Notes: generated from the sequence alone by a model not told the origin. DNA of 64,000 nucleotides from Bacillus sp. FJAT-49736 (GCF_018343615.1 NZ_JAGYPI010000003.1:186001-250000); one strand, 5' to 3'; positions 16,570 to 25,548 are shown, counted from the stretch's first letter. Made by a program: numbers and translations.

Positions 16570-17103
16570 TTAAGAGTTTACGTCATTGCTTATGCTAGCT
16601 TTTGCCAAACCAACTTTATCTAACAAGCTTCCTAATGCTTCATCAGCAGAAGTAAGCTTCTCGTTAGCAGCATCAAGTGATGGCTTGTCTTTTTTCAATT
16701 CATCAGCTTTTAATTGATAGGAATCCTCTAAATCTTTTAAAACTGCTTCAAGATCGGATTTATTGTCCTTTAATCCGGATGGAATCTTCACTTCTTGAAT
16801 GCTAGTTACAACATTAGGTGCACTTTCCGCTGCCTTAGCTCGTAAATCTGCAAGTTCTTTTGCGGATGGTTGTGGATCTGCCGCTAATGCTGCTTCATAT
16901 GCATTAATGTCTGAATCGTTTGCATTAATTTTATTGACAAGATCCATGTAAAATTGCATCATGTCAGACTTTTCATTTGTTGCATTTTCCTTTTTATTGT
17001 CACTTGTTTTCGAATCTGATTTAGAAGAATCACTATTAGAGCAAGCTGCTGTAAATACAACCACAAGAGCTAGTCCTAAAGCGATTAACCATTGCTTTTT
17101 CAT
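16570..17103 (-). CDS. Putative lipoprotein of unknown function
   Basis: A 177-residue protein with a lipoprotein signal: basic start KKQ, a hydrophobic core and the lipobox FTAAC with Cys21. After a Ser/Asp/Lys-rich linker of about 25 residues, the rest is predicted helical and acidic, resembling small YkyA-like helical lipoproteins. GGGAGG precedes the ATG by eight bases. It stands alone. No catalytic or binding motif is recognised. Confidence 0.8.
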   Translation of the reverse strand: MKKQWLIALGLALVVVFTAACSNSDSSKSDSKTSDNKKENATNEKSDMMQFYMDLVNKINANDSDINAYEAALAADPQPSAKELADLRAKAAESAPNVVTSIQEVKIPSGLKDNKSDLEAVLKDLEDSYQLKADELKKDKPSLDAANEKLTSADEALGSLLDKVGLAKASISNDVNS

Positions 17104-17264
17104 ATATTTTTATCCTCCCAACTGAATTGTTCGACAATTATGTCTCCGATATGTATATTAGCATGACAAAAATAAAAGGTAAAGGAAAATTGCAGTAATA
17201 CTAAAATGTTATAATTGTGCGAAATATACAAACTTTATAAAAATATGGAATTATTTGTAGGAAT

Positions 17265-17288
17265 AAAAAAACGGACTAAGAAGTCCGT
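17265..17288 (-). terminator. Terminator of the DUF2269-like gene
   Basis: ACGGACT and AGTCCGT form a perfect 7-bp stem; on the minus strand it is followed by seven T residues. It lies about 70 bp beyond the stop of the 17360-17812 gene. Confidence 0.8.
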
Positions 17289-17359
17289 AAATATCTAAGG
17301 AAACTCACGTATTATAGTTTAAATGATGAAAATAAGCTAGGAATAGGAGTTATCCTATA

Positions 17360-17812
17360 TTAAAATGGCTTAACGGTCATTAGGACAATTAAAACAATGG
17401 CTGCTACATGTATTATCCAATTATATGGACGTAGACCATGATTCAACACCTCATAATCATCCGGAATATCTACTCCTTCATTTTCATCGAGAATTTGTTC
17501 CATTTGTTTAAGTTTCTTTGGAAGAATGCCGGCAACGATTGGCTGTACAAGAATATAAATTATGATGGAGGCAATATACCAGCCGTGTTGGAAAAGATCC
17601 ATATTAATGAATCCAAGAATGAGTCCAGTAACAAGCAGCCCAATACTTCCGAATTTTACAGGTTTTTCAATTTGCTTGTTTAAAAGCAAGGAAAATTTCG
17701 CCTGTTCCAACGTTTTAGGATATTTCATCACTAAAGGCATTGCAAAGCTTGCTCCTAATCCTGCGACTGCAGCTATAATGTGAAGTAATAAGACAAATCC
17801 GTAAAATGTCAA
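17360..17812 (-). CDS. Integral membrane protein, DUF2269-like
   Basis: A 150-residue protein with four hydrophobic segments (about 5-28, 52-72, 80-100 and 130-148) and a first segment FVLLLHIIAAVAGLGASFA of the DUF2269/YphA-like type, in which an early His lies in the membrane. The start is TTG, preceded by AAGGGGGG. It is monocistronic between two minus-strand terminators. Function unknown; some relatives are annotated as putative copper or haem-related membrane proteins, which I cannot confirm here. Confidence 0.75.
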   Translation of the reverse strand: MTFYGFVLLLHIIAAVAGLGASFAMPLVMKYPKTLEQAKFSLLLNKQIEKPVKFGSIGLLVTGLILGFINMDLFQHGWYIASIIIYILVQPIVAGILPKKLKQMEQILDENEGVDIPDDYEVLNHGLRPYNWIIHVAAIVLIVLMTVKPF

Positions 17813-17884
17813 TTTATCCCCCCCTTTTTCCTATTCCTTTAACTAATTATATAGAATTATATGAATAGTTAGAATGTATGATAT

Positions 17885-17909
17885 AAAAAAAACTCCGTAA
17901 AATACGGAG
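17885..17909 (-). terminator. Terminator of the ABC-F gene ykpA
   Basis: CTCCGT and ACGGAG pair around a 5-nt loop; on the minus strand eight T residues follow. It lies 170 bp past the ABC-F stop codon, with no gene seen in between. Confidence 0.75.
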
Positions 17910-18079
17910 ATAAATATTAATGGCAGTTTAAATCAGAATACTGCTTTACAATATATTTTTTATTCTATAAAGACTTGGTCTGGTTTTGGGGACACTTTTT
18001 CTTAAGTTGATTATTGAATGTAAACCAAAGTAAGGACTTTGCGTCACTTGAAGCAACAAAGTTTAAGAGAAGTGCCTTA

Positions 18080-19636
18080 TTAAAATACTTTCGTTGTCCA
18101 AGATTCGCAATTCCATACATCAGTAACCACATCATGATAAAACTCAGGCTCATGGCAAATAAGAAGAACGCTTCCTTTGTATGCTTTTAAAGCACGCTTA
18201 AGTTCTTCCTTGGCTTCGACATCAAGATGGTTTGTTGGCTCGTCCAAGACCAAAATATTTGTTTCTTTATTAATGAGTTTACATAGTCTAACCTTCGCCT
18301 TTTCTCCACCACTAAGCACTTCCACCTTGCTTTCAATATGTTTAGTAGTTAACCCGCACTTTGCCAAAGCTGCCCGAACCTCATATTGGGTAAAAGAAGG
18401 GAACTCATTCCAAACATCCTCAATACAAGTTTGATAGTTTGCTTGCTTTATTTCCTGCTCAAAATACCCGGTAAATAAATAGTCCCCTAATTGAACAGAT
18501 CCGGAAATTGGTTTGATTTCACCCAGGATGCTTTTTAATAGGGTCGTTTTTCCGATACCATTTGCCCCGACAAGTGCAATTTTTTGACCACGCTCCATGC
18601 GTAAATTGAGTGGCTTTGAAAGGGGCTCATTGTATCCAATTACTAAGTCTGATGTTTCAAAGATAATCTTTCCAGATGTTCTGGCATCTTTAAAATGAAA
18701 TTCTGGTTTTGGTTTTTCTACAGCAAGTTCAATGACTTCCATTTTATCTAATTTCTTCTGACGTGACATCGCCATATTTCGAGTGGATACCCTAGCTTTG
18801 TTTCGAGCAACAAAATCCTTCAATTCTGCAATTTCCTGCTGCTGTTTTTTATAAGCAGACTCGAGCTGCTGCATTTTCATTTCATGAACTTTAAGGAAAT
18901 TATCATAATCCCCGACATAGCGATTTAATTCTTGATTTTCCATATGGTAAATAAGATTGATAACACTATTTAAAAACGGTATATCATGGGAAATAAGGAT
19001 AAAGGCATTTTCATATTCCTGTAGGTACCTTTTCAGCCACTCGATATGCTGTTCATCAAGATAATTAGTTGGCTCATCTAGAAGCAAGATATCTGGCTTT
19101 TCTAATAGTAGCTTCGCTAGCAGGATTTTCGTTCTTTGCCCCCCACTTAAATCCTGAACATCCCGCTCAAGACCTATTTCGTCCAAACCAAGACCGCGGG
19201 CAACCTCTTCGACCTTCGCGTCAATAATGTAAAAATCATTATTAGTTAAGGTATCTTGAATATTCCCGACTTCCTCCAACAATGCTTCAAGCTCCTCTGG
19301 CGTCACATCGGCCATTTTCGTATAAATATCGTTCATTTCCGCTTCCAAATCAAAAAGGTATTGGAAGGCTCCTTTTAATGCATCGCGGATTGTTATCCCT
19401 TTTTTTAAGACAGCATGCTGATCAAGATACCCAACTCGAACTTTTTTTGCCCACTCTACTTTACCCTCATCAGGCTGCAGCTTACCCGTAATGATGTTCA
19501 TAAATGTTGACTTTCCTTCACCATTTGCGCCAATTAAACCGATATGCTCGCCTTTTAAAAGACGGAAGGACACGTCATTGAAAATCGCTCTGTCACCAAA
19601 GCCATGACTTAAATTTTTTACAGTTAAGATACTCAT
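18080..19636 (-). CDS. ykpA: ABC-F family ATPase YkpA
   Basis: A 518-residue soluble protein with two ABC domains and no membrane part. The first has Walker A GANGEGKST, signature LSGGQ and Walker B ILLLDEPTNYLD; the second has GANGIGKTT, LSGGE and LVLDEPTNHLD. A charged linker of about 80 residues joins them. Both catalytic Glu residues are present. The ending VWNCESWTTKV is typical of YkpA/YbiT-type ABC-F factors, which act on the ribosome. A GTG 12 bases upstream is in frame but overlaps the ribosome site AAAGGTG, so this ATG is preferred. Confidence 0.85.
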   Translation of the reverse strand: MSILTVKNLSHGFGDRAIFNDVSFRLLKGEHIGLIGANGEGKSTFMNIITGKLQPDEGKVEWAKKVRVGYLDQHAVLKKGITIRDALKGAFQYLFDLEAEMNDIYTKMADVTPEELEALLEEVGNIQDTLTNNDFYIIDAKVEEVARGLGLDEIGLERDVQDLSGGQRTKILLAKLLLEKPDILLLDEPTNYLDEQHIEWLKRYLQEYENAFILISHDIPFLNSVINLIYHMENQELNRYVGDYDNFLKVHEMKMQQLESAYKKQQQEIAELKDFVARNKARVSTRNMAMSRQKKLDKMEVIELAVEKPKPEFHFKDARTSGKIIFETSDLVIGYNEPLSKPLNLRMERGQKIALVGANGIGKTTLLKSILGEIKPISGSVQLGDYLFTGYFEQEIKQANYQTCIEDVWNEFPSFTQYEVRAALAKCGLTTKHIESKVEVLSGGEKAKVRLCKLINKETNILVLDEPTNHLDVEAKEELKRALKAYKGSVLLICHEPEFYHDVVTDVWNCESWTTKVF

Positions 19637-19995
19637 ATTTATATACACCTTTTTCAGTTGTTTTTTTTCGCATAATGAAATTATATAAGAGTGCTGCGTA
19701 GGATGTAACTATAATTTTTTTGAAATGAAAGGAAAATTTGGACAGCCCCTGCTTTCTAAGACTTAAGTCTTATGGAAAATTACTACCGTCCTCTCATGAT
19801 GAAAATAATAGATAGTGATATTTTTATTACAATTATCAAACTGTAGGGTTTTTATTTTTAGAGACGTTCATTAATAGAGAAATAACTTAATAATTTCTAA
19901 GCAAAACTTAAAGAAAACTTAAGAATCTTTTTTTTCTATTTTAAGCTTATTTCCATATAATGAACGAGAATATGAAGATTTAGGAGAGAATTGGT
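19637..19995. other. 359-bp intergenic region between divergent ykpA and ECF sigma gene
   Basis: Holds the promoters of two divergent genes. The one clear element is the perfect 16-bp palindrome TAAGACTTAAGTCTTA at 19757-19772. The right part is very A+T-rich with repeated AACTTAA words (19905-19925). No gene or structured RNA is seen. Confidence 0.5.
19757..19772. promoter_or_regulatory. 16-bp perfect palindrome, possible operator
   Basis: TAAGACTTAAGTCTTA is a perfect inverted repeat with no loop, the size of a dimeric regulator site. It lies 121 bp upstream of ykpA and 224 bp upstream of the sigma-factor gene. The regulator is unknown. Confidence 0.4.
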
Positions 19996-20526
19996 ATGAT
20001 AGTGTCTGATTGCAAGAGCGATAATGTTATAGAATTAGAGGAATTTATTCAAGCACACGGAAAAGCACTTTTACATTATATTTATTCGATTATGAAGCAT
20101 TGGGAGCTGGCAGAGGATATTTATCAAGAGACTTTGCTTTCAGCATTTATTCATTATAAAAGCTTTGAAAAAAGAGCATCCCTCAAAAATTGGATTTTCA
20201 AAATTGCTCAAAATAAATGCAAGGATGAATGGAAGAAGGACAATGTACGTCAGCGATATTTGCATTCTCAATCATTTCAAGATACGGATGAAAACTATCT
20301 AGATGATACGGAAAAGAAGGTAATGGAAAAATGTTTGCATGAGGAATTAATGAAAAAAATAAACGAACTGCCGAACCGTTATAAAAACCCTATTTTGCTC
20401 TATTATTTCCATGATTTCACTATAATGGACATTTCAAACAACAGTGAGATACCGATGTCAACCGTAAAAACTCAATTAAAACGTGGAAAAGAAAAGCTGA
20501 AGAATAAGGTTGCTACTATTAACTAA
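19996..20526 (+). CDS. ECF-type RNA polymerase sigma factor
   Basis: A 176-residue sigma-70 family protein. Region 2 contains the WELAEDIYQETLLSAFIHY helix and KNWIFKIAQNKCKDEWKK; region 4 has LPNRYKNPILLYYFHDFTIMDIS and PMSTVKTQLKRGKEKLK. The spacer is short, as in ECF sigmas. GGAGAG precedes the ATG. No anti-sigma gene follows: the next gene, 55 bp away, encodes an oxidoreductase. So this is an orphan ECF factor or its control partner is elsewhere. Confidence 0.9.
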   Translation: MIVSDCKSDNVIELEEFIQAHGKALLHYIYSIMKHWELAEDIYQETLLSAFIHYKSFEKRASLKNWIFKIAQNKCKDEWKKDNVRQRYLHSQSFQDTDENYLDDTEKKVMEKCLHEELMKKINELPNRYKNPILLYYFHDFTIMDISNNSEIPMSTVKTQLKRGKEKLKNKVATIN

Positions 20527-20581
20527 AAATTTGACGTTTTCAAAAAGTCGGAGAATAATAGAGTAAAAAGGGGGTACAAAT

Positions 20582-21541
20582 ATGGACCAGAATCACTTAA
20601 AAGTGGGAATTATCGGCTTGGGAGTTGTTGGCGAAAGACTGCTTTGGCAATTTGTTAAGCATCCAAAAACAGTTGTTGCCTCTATTTGTGATACGAATGA
20701 GGCAAGATTGCACGAACTACAAGAAAAGTTGGAAAATGTGAAAACGTATACTAATTACAATAAAATCATTTTAGATCCTTCTATTGATCTTATATATATT
20801 GCAGTCCCACCAAAGCTGCACCATCAGATTGCACTCGAAGCGGCGCAGGCAGGCAAACATATTTTATGTGAGAAACCGTTGGCCAACTCCTTGAAAGAGG
20901 CAGAGGAAATGGCTAATATTGCGGAAACTGCAAAGATTGTTAACGCAATTAATTTTCCGTTAGCATACAGTAGCGCTGTTCATACATTGAAATCAAAATG
21001 GAAGGATGGAGAAATCGGGACACTGAAGCGTGTTGAGTTAAAAATGCACTTTTCAGAGTGGCCACGCAAATGGCAGCAAAACCCGTGGATTGCAGGCAGG
21101 GAGCAAGGTGGTTTTATCCGCGAAATTACCCCGCATTATATACAAGTAATGCAAAACTTTTTCGGAAAAATTACATATGAGACATCTTTAATTGATTATC
21201 CAAGTAGTCCTGAACTCTGTGAAACGGGAGTCATTGCCAAGTTAACCCTACAAGACGGTACCCCAGTAGTCATGGATGGCTTAAGCGGCATTGGCAGACA
21301 AGAAGAAATTTCCTTTAAGCTGTATGGAGATAAGGGAACGCTAGCATTGAAGAATTGGGCTAAGCTTGAAGGGGAAACTACAGAACAATCTTCATTTTCC
21401 ATTGAAGCAATAGAAAACGAAGAACATCAGGATCTTATTTCTGAAATAGTGAAAGCAGTAGAGGGGAGACCAGCTAGAATGGTATCCTTTAAAGATGGAT
21501 ATAATGTTCAAAGGGTATTAGAACAGGTTTTGCAACATTAG
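20582..21541 (+). CDS. Gfo/Idh/MocA-family NAD(P)-dependent oxidoreductase
   Basis: A 319-residue enzyme with an N-terminal Rossmann fold (GIIGLGVVGERLL) and the family signature EKPLANSLKEAEEMA, containing the conserved Lys. HY in ITPHYIQVMQ is a likely catalytic His. The family oxidises sugars, inositols or related hydroxy compounds. AAAGGGGG lies seven bases before the ATG. It follows the sigma factor by 55 bp and may share its transcript. Substrate is not deducible. Confidence 0.85.
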   Translation: MDQNHLKVGIIGLGVVGERLLWQFVKHPKTVVASICDTNEARLHELQEKLENVKTYTNYNKIILDPSIDLIYIAVPPKLHHQIALEAAQAGKHILCEKPLANSLKEAEEMANIAETAKIVNAINFPLAYSSAVHTLKSKWKDGEIGTLKRVELKMHFSEWPRKWQQNPWIAGREQGGFIREITPHYIQVMQNFFGKITYETSLIDYPSSPELCETGVIAKLTLQDGTPVVMDGLSGIGRQEEISFKLYGDKGTLALKNWAKLEGETTEQSSFSIEAIENEEHQDLISEIVKAVEGRPARMVSFKDGYNVQRVLEQVLQH

Positions 21542-21584
21542 GCTTGCAATAAATGTTCAAAAAAATTAAAATAGTAATGAATAT

Positions 21585-21702
21585 GGCTCTTTTCTTAAAA
21601 CTTGTTGCTTTTGCAGATGAAAACATTTAATATCCTTATTTGGTAAGGAGATATTTTTCTTTTTAAGAAAAGCAACAGGTTAGAATCAGCTTTTGGATTT
21701 AA
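21585..21702 (+). repeat. Dispersed intergenic repeat, copy B (shortened)
   Basis: Begins GGCTCTTTTCTTA, carries TTAAGAAAAG, and a degraded form of the GTTAAAATC/GATTTTAAC hairpin. It lacks the AAAACAGCC right end, so it is truncated there. Confidence 0.6.
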
Positions 21703-21752
21703 CAATTGAAACTATAACAATAATTATTATGATGGAAAGGTGGTGTATAGAG

Positions 21753-21887
21753 ATGAATCAAGCCGTTTTTGTTCGCGGGCAATGGATGGAATATATGTAC
21801 ATTTGCCGTGCGATTTTTCATGCTGTAGTTGTCAACGGGATAAGTATGCCCTTTTTTAGCAACTGCATAGCGAAAATAAAACGGTGA
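21753..21887 (+). CDS. Short ORF, possible leader peptide of the ABC-F gene
   Basis: A 44-codon frame starting at an ATG with AAAGGTGG upstream. The peptide begins MNQAVFVRGQWMEYMYIC and ends in a basic IAKIKR. A strong terminator starts 38 bp after its stop, and a second one directly precedes the ABC-F gene. ABC-F resistance genes are often controlled by translation of a short leader ORF that alters terminator folding, so that role is suggested. It has no family match I recognise and could be a chance frame. Confidence 0.4.
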   Translation: MNQAVFVRGQWMEYMYICRAIFHAVVVNGISMPFFSNCIAKIKR

Positions 21888-21925
21888 GAAAATCTCTATA
21901 TCCATTTTTCTATAGTTCGGTAAAT

Positions 21926-21952
21926 GGGAGGGCTTCTTGCTCTCCCTTTTTT
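21926..21952 (+). terminator. First terminator upstream of ABC-F gene
   Basis: GGGAGGGC and GCTCTCCC (one wobble) pair around a 5-nt loop, followed by TTTTTT. It could end transcripts that begin upstream of the short ORF. Confidence 0.8.
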
Positions 21953-21986
21953 ATTTGTTATTTAATTAACCTATTTTTCGAACGAT

Positions 21987-22019
21987 AGCCATGGGATTTT
22001 ACTTTCCTATGGCTTTTTT
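21987..22019 (+). terminator. Second terminator, directly upstream of ABC-F gene (attenuator candidate)
   Basis: AGCCATGGG and CCTATGGCT (with one mismatch) enclose a 9-nt loop and are followed by TTTTTT. Only 33 bp separate it from the ABC-F start codon, so any transcript from further upstream must read through it. Confidence 0.75.
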
Positions 22020-22051
22020 GTGTGTAATAAAACAGAATTGGAGTGAACAAA

Positions 22052-23950
22052 ATGATTGTTTGCAGTGTTCAAGATATTAGTAAATCTTATGGTGGGAATC
22101 CTATTTTTGAAAATATAAGCCTGGAGATTAAGGAGAAGGATAGTATAGGACTAGTTGGCCGCAATGGAAGCGGAAAAACAACTTTGTTAAAAATTCTGGC
22201 TGGGATCGAGGAGTATGATTCAGGTCAGGTGCACTGGAAAAAAGGAATTGGAGTTGGTTATTTAGCACAAATTCCAGATTATTCAAAGGAAATGACGGTG
22301 GAAGATGTTTTAAGAACAGCATTTCAATCTCTTCTAGATAATCAGGCAAAAATGACAGAATTAGAAGAGAGAATGGGAAAGGAAAGTGACCCGATTAGGC
22401 TGCAAAAATATATGGGTTTATACGGAGAGCTTCAGGATCATTTTATCCAGCATGGCGGGTATGAAATCGATGGGAATATAGAGCGGGTAGCAAATGGTTT
22501 AAATATTGGAAGCCTGCTTCCGCAATACTTCCAACAATTAAGTGGCGGTGAAAGAACAAAAATTGGCTTAGCCTTTATTTTATTGAAAAATCCAGATTTT
22601 CTTTTACTAGACGAACCGACGAATCATTTGGATTTGAAGGCAGTAGAGTGGTTAGGGAGCTTTTTGCAGGAATATAAGGGTACTATGATAGTCATTTCCC
22701 ACGATCGCTACTTTTTAGATGAGGTTGCAAATAAAATCGTGGATTTAGAGGACGGAGAAGTAGCTGTCTATCATACTAACTTCTCTGGATTTGTAAAGGA
22801 AAAAGAGCAAAGAATGCTTTTGGAATTTCAAGCCTATCAGGAACAGCAAAAGAAAATAAAGAAAATGAAGGATGCCATCAAACGACTAAAAGAATGGGCA
22901 AATCGCGCCAATCCACCTAATGAGGGTCTGCATAAACGTGCCAGAAATATGGAAAGAGCATTAGAAAGAATGGTCAAGCTCGATAAGCCAAATATAAATC
23001 CGAAGAAAATAAGTGTAGAGTTTGATCATGCAGATAGAAGTGGAAAAGATGTTATCTCTTTACAGGGAATAGCAAAAACCTATGACGAAAAGCTACTATT
23101 TGATGACGTGAATATGCAAATTCATTATAAGGATAGAGTAGCAATCATTGGAGAAAATGGAACCGGAAAGTCTACTTTAATTAAAATGATGTTACAGCAG
23201 GAAAGTCCTGATATAGGTGAAATACGCCTTGGTAGCAATTTGAAAATAGGATATTTATCACAGCATGTATATGATACCGAGATGAAAAATTCAGTCATAG
23301 ATGAATTTCGAAATGAGGTGTCTGTAACAGAAGGGGAGGCACGTCATATATTGGCCAGATTTCTCTTCTATGGTCACTCAGTCTTCCGGAAAGTAAATCA
23401 ACTGAGTGGTGGGGAAAGAATGAGGCTTCGCTTGGCACAATTAATGTGTAAGGATATAAATGTGCTTATTCTTGATGAACCAACCAATCATTTAGATATC
23501 GATTCCTGTGAAGTGTTAGAGGAAGCCCTTGAAGGATTTAGGGGTACGATTATCGCAGTATCCCATGATCGGTATTTCTTGAATCGCCTGTTTGGAAGAA
23601 TTTATTGGATAGAAAATCAAATGGTTCACCATTTTGACGGAAACTATCAGTGGGCGAAGGAGAAAATGGAGGCGCTTCGACCAAACCTAGAACAAGTAGT
23701 ACGGGAATCAAATAAACGGGAGAATCTTAAAAAAACAGTAGTGAAAAAAGAAAGTAATCAAATACCTATTCTTGAAAAGGAAATTGAAGAAATTGAGATT
23801 TCAATTGGTTCCCTCCACAAGCAAATGGAAAAGGAAATGGAAATAGAAAATCTGCAAAAACTTCATAATGAAATAGATAAACTGGAAATGAGAAGAGAGG
23901 AAATTTATCAGGAGTTAGAACTAATGGAGCAAAGAATGAGTAGCAGCTGA
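22052..23950 (+). CDS. ABC-F family ATPase with C-terminal coiled coil
   Basis: A 632-residue protein with two ABC domains: Walker A GRNGSGKTT, signature LSGGERTK, Walker B FLLLDEPTNHLD; then GENGTGKST, LSGGERMR and VLILDEPTNHLD. The linker (about 235-320) is long and basic (KRLKEWANRANPPNEGLHKRAR), where ABC-F factors contact the P-site tRNA. The last 70 residues form a charged coiled coil, as in YdiF/Uup-type members. GGAG precedes this ATG; an in-frame GTG nine bases upstream overlaps that site. The two terminators and short ORF upstream suggest inducible expression, as for antibiotic-protection ABC-Fs, but the drug class cannot be told. Confidence 0.85.
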   Translation: MIVCSVQDISKSYGGNPIFENISLEIKEKDSIGLVGRNGSGKTTLLKILAGIEEYDSGQVHWKKGIGVGYLAQIPDYSKEMTVEDVLRTAFQSLLDNQAKMTELEERMGKESDPIRLQKYMGLYGELQDHFIQHGGYEIDGNIERVANGLNIGSLLPQYFQQLSGGERTKIGLAFILLKNPDFLLLDEPTNHLDLKAVEWLGSFLQEYKGTMIVISHDRYFLDEVANKIVDLEDGEVAVYHTNFSGFVKEKEQRMLLEFQAYQEQQKKIKKMKDAIKRLKEWANRANPPNEGLHKRARNMERALERMVKLDKPNINPKKISVEFDHADRSGKDVISLQGIAKTYDEKLLFDDVNMQIHYKDRVAIIGENGTGKSTLIKMMLQQESPDIGEIRLGSNLKIGYLSQHVYDTEMKNSVIDEFRNEVSVTEGEARHILARFLFYGHSVFRKVNQLSGGERMRLRLAQLMCKDINVLILDEPTNHLDIDSCEVLEEALEGFRGTIIAVSHDRYFLNRLFGRIYWIENQMVHHFDGNYQWAKEKMEALRPNLEQVVRESNKRENLKKTVVKKESNQIPILEKEIEEIEISIGSLHKQMEKEMEIENLQKLHNEIDKLEMRREEIYQELELMEQRMSSS

Positions 23951-23984
23951 CGGGGCAACCTGTCAGCTGTTACTCATATAAGAA

Positions 23985-24008
23985 AAAAGTAGCGAATTCG
24001 CTACTTTT
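23985..24008. terminator. Bidirectional terminator (24-bp perfect palindrome)
   Basis: AAAAGTAGCGAATTCGCTACTTTT is fully self-complementary with A and T tails, between the converging ABC-F and NlpC/P60 genes. Another perfect hairpin, CAGCTGAC with GTCAGCTG, overlaps the ABC-F stop codon. Confidence 0.85.
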
Positions 24009-24019
24009 CTTAAAATCTA

Positions 24020-24457
24020 TTATATTCTCTTCGCGCCTAAGTATCTTGCTTTCCAATACTCGCTGTTTAGATTGTCTATCCTTACTCCTTTTGAAGCAGA
24101 GTGAATTACTCTATTATTACCTAAGTATATTGCAACATGTGAGGCACCCTTTGAATATGTACGGAAAAATACGAGATCACCTGGTTTTAAATTTGATTTG
24201 CTAACAGAAGTTCCTTTTTTGAACATATCTGCTGCTGAATGAGGTAATATAATACCGTTTTTTCGAAACGAATAGGAAACAAATCCAGAGCAATCAAATC
24301 CCTTTGGTGTTGTCCCACCCCATCTATAAGGTGTTCCTATGTATTTTTTTGCTTCTTTAATAACATTTGATGAGGATGCTGCAGCAGCCTCTTTTGCCGG
24401 AAGTAAAAATACAAGTCCTAATAATAGTGCTACGAGAAGGGGTGTGATACGTTTCAT
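24020..24457 (-). CDS. NlpC/P60-family cell-wall endopeptidase (secreted)
   Basis: A 145-residue protein: a signal peptide with AxA cleavage near residues 23-27 (AKEAAAA), then a bare NlpC/P60 catalytic domain. The catalytic Cys56 is in GFDCSGF, His107 in ASHVAIYLG, and a third polar residue His119 in VIHSAS. The domain usually cuts D-Glu-mDAP bonds in muropeptides. No SH3 or LysM binding domain is present, so this is a minimal hydrolase. ATG is preceded by AGGTGA. A TTGTCGAA word resembling a Spo0A box lies about 110 bp upstream. Confidence 0.88.
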   Translation of the reverse strand: MKRITPLLVALLLGLVFLLPAKEAAAASSSNVIKEAKKYIGTPYRWGGTTPKGFDCSGFVSYSFRKNGIILPHSAADMFKKGTSVSKSNLKPGDLVFFRTYSKGASHVAIYLGNNRVIHSASKGVRIDNLNSEYWKARYLGAKRI

Positions 24458-24566
24458 TTATCAGGGTCACCTCAAGTGTATAATTTATTATTAATTAAGA
24501 AATTTATCTCTAGTTAACTTCGTAAACGAATACTCTTTTATCCGATGTTTTTAATATATCAGAAAA

Positions 24567-24574
24567 TTGTCGAA
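24567..24574. promoter_or_regulatory. Possible Spo0A box upstream of NlpC/P60 gene
   Basis: TTGTCGAA matches the core TGNCGAA of the Spo0A-binding site. A single 7-mer match is weak evidence. The surrounding 298-bp gap also holds repeated TTACA words (24580-24630) but no gene. Confidence 0.25.
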
Positions 24575-24755
24575 ATATTAGTTACAGTTATTTTAAAAAG
24601 TGTTACAAAAGTATTACATTACGTTACAAAAGATAGAGAAGAGATTTTGAAATGCTCAACTTTTTTCCTATAATAGATAGGGACTATATTTTTTATGTTT
24701 TAAATCTCAACGAATTGCTACAATATCTTCATAGAAAGAATCAGGAGGTTGACAA

Positions 24756-25499
24756 ATGATTGTAAAAAATGACCAAGACATAGAAGGGTTAAAAAAAATA
24801 GGCAGACTTGTCGCAATGATACGTGACGAGTTGAAAATGAAGGCAATACCAGGGGTTACCACTAAGGAACTTGATGAATTAGCAGGTAAGCTTTTTGAGG
24901 AAAATGGTGCAATATCTGGGCCAAAAGGAGAATATGACTTCCCAGGCTATACATGTATAAGCGTTAATGATGAGGTTGCTCACGGTATTCCAGGTGATAG
25001 AGTCCTACGTGATGGGGACCTAATCAATATCGATGTTTCCGGTTCTTTAGACGGCTATTATGCAGATACTGGAATTTCATTTGTTGTTGGAAATGGTGAT
25101 CCAAAATTACAGGAACTCTGCGATTGTGCCGAAAGAGCTTTCCAGAAAGGTTTGGAAAAAATTAAAGCAGGTACAAAGCAAAACCAAATCGGCAAGGCAG
25201 TAATGAACGAGGCAAAAAGGAGCGGATTCACGGTAATTATGAATTTAACTGGCCATGGGGTCGGCAGGGCGCTTCATGAGAAGCCGGATTACATAATGAA
25301 TTACTTTGAGCCTTGGGATAATGATTTATTAAGAGACGGTATGGTTATAGCCTTTGAACCCTTTATTTCTACCGGAGCAGAAGAGGTGGAAGAGCAGGAT
25401 GACGGCTGGACTTACAAAACTCCAGATGGCAGTCATGTTGCACAGGTAGAGCATACCGTGATTGTAACAAAGGAGAAACCGATTATTTTAACCCTATAA
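24756..25499 (+). CDS. Methionine aminopeptidase, type I (MapB/YflG-like)
   Basis: A 247-residue pita-bread metallopeptidase that removes the initiator Met. The five metal ligands are visible: Asp in NIDVSG, Asp in YADTG, His in GHGVGRALHE, Glu in AFEPFI and Glu in VEHTVIV. The length matches B. subtilis YflG/MapB (249 aa), the second non-essential Map; the essential one lies in the ribosomal operon. CAGGAGG is seven bases before the ATG. It is monocistronic with its own terminator. Confidence 0.93.
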   Translation: MIVKNDQDIEGLKKIGRLVAMIRDELKMKAIPGVTTKELDELAGKLFEENGAISGPKGEYDFPGYTCISVNDEVAHGIPGDRVLRDGDLINIDVSGSLDGYYADTGISFVVGNGDPKLQELCDCAERAFQKGLEKIKAGTKQNQIGKAVMNEAKRSGFTVIMNLTGHGVGRALHEKPDYIMNYFEPWDNDLLRDGMVIAFEPFISTGAEEVEEQDDGWTYKTPDGSHVAQVEHTVIVTKEKPIILTL

Positions 25500-25511
25500 T
25501 AAAAAAGTAGG

Positions 25512-25548
25512 AAAAGAAGGGATCTTATGAGGGATCCTTTCTTTTTTA
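25512..25548 (+). terminator. Terminator of the methionine aminopeptidase gene
   Basis: AAAGAAGGGATC pairs with GATCCTTTCTTT (one mismatch) around a short loop and runs into TTTTTT. Confidence 0.85.
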
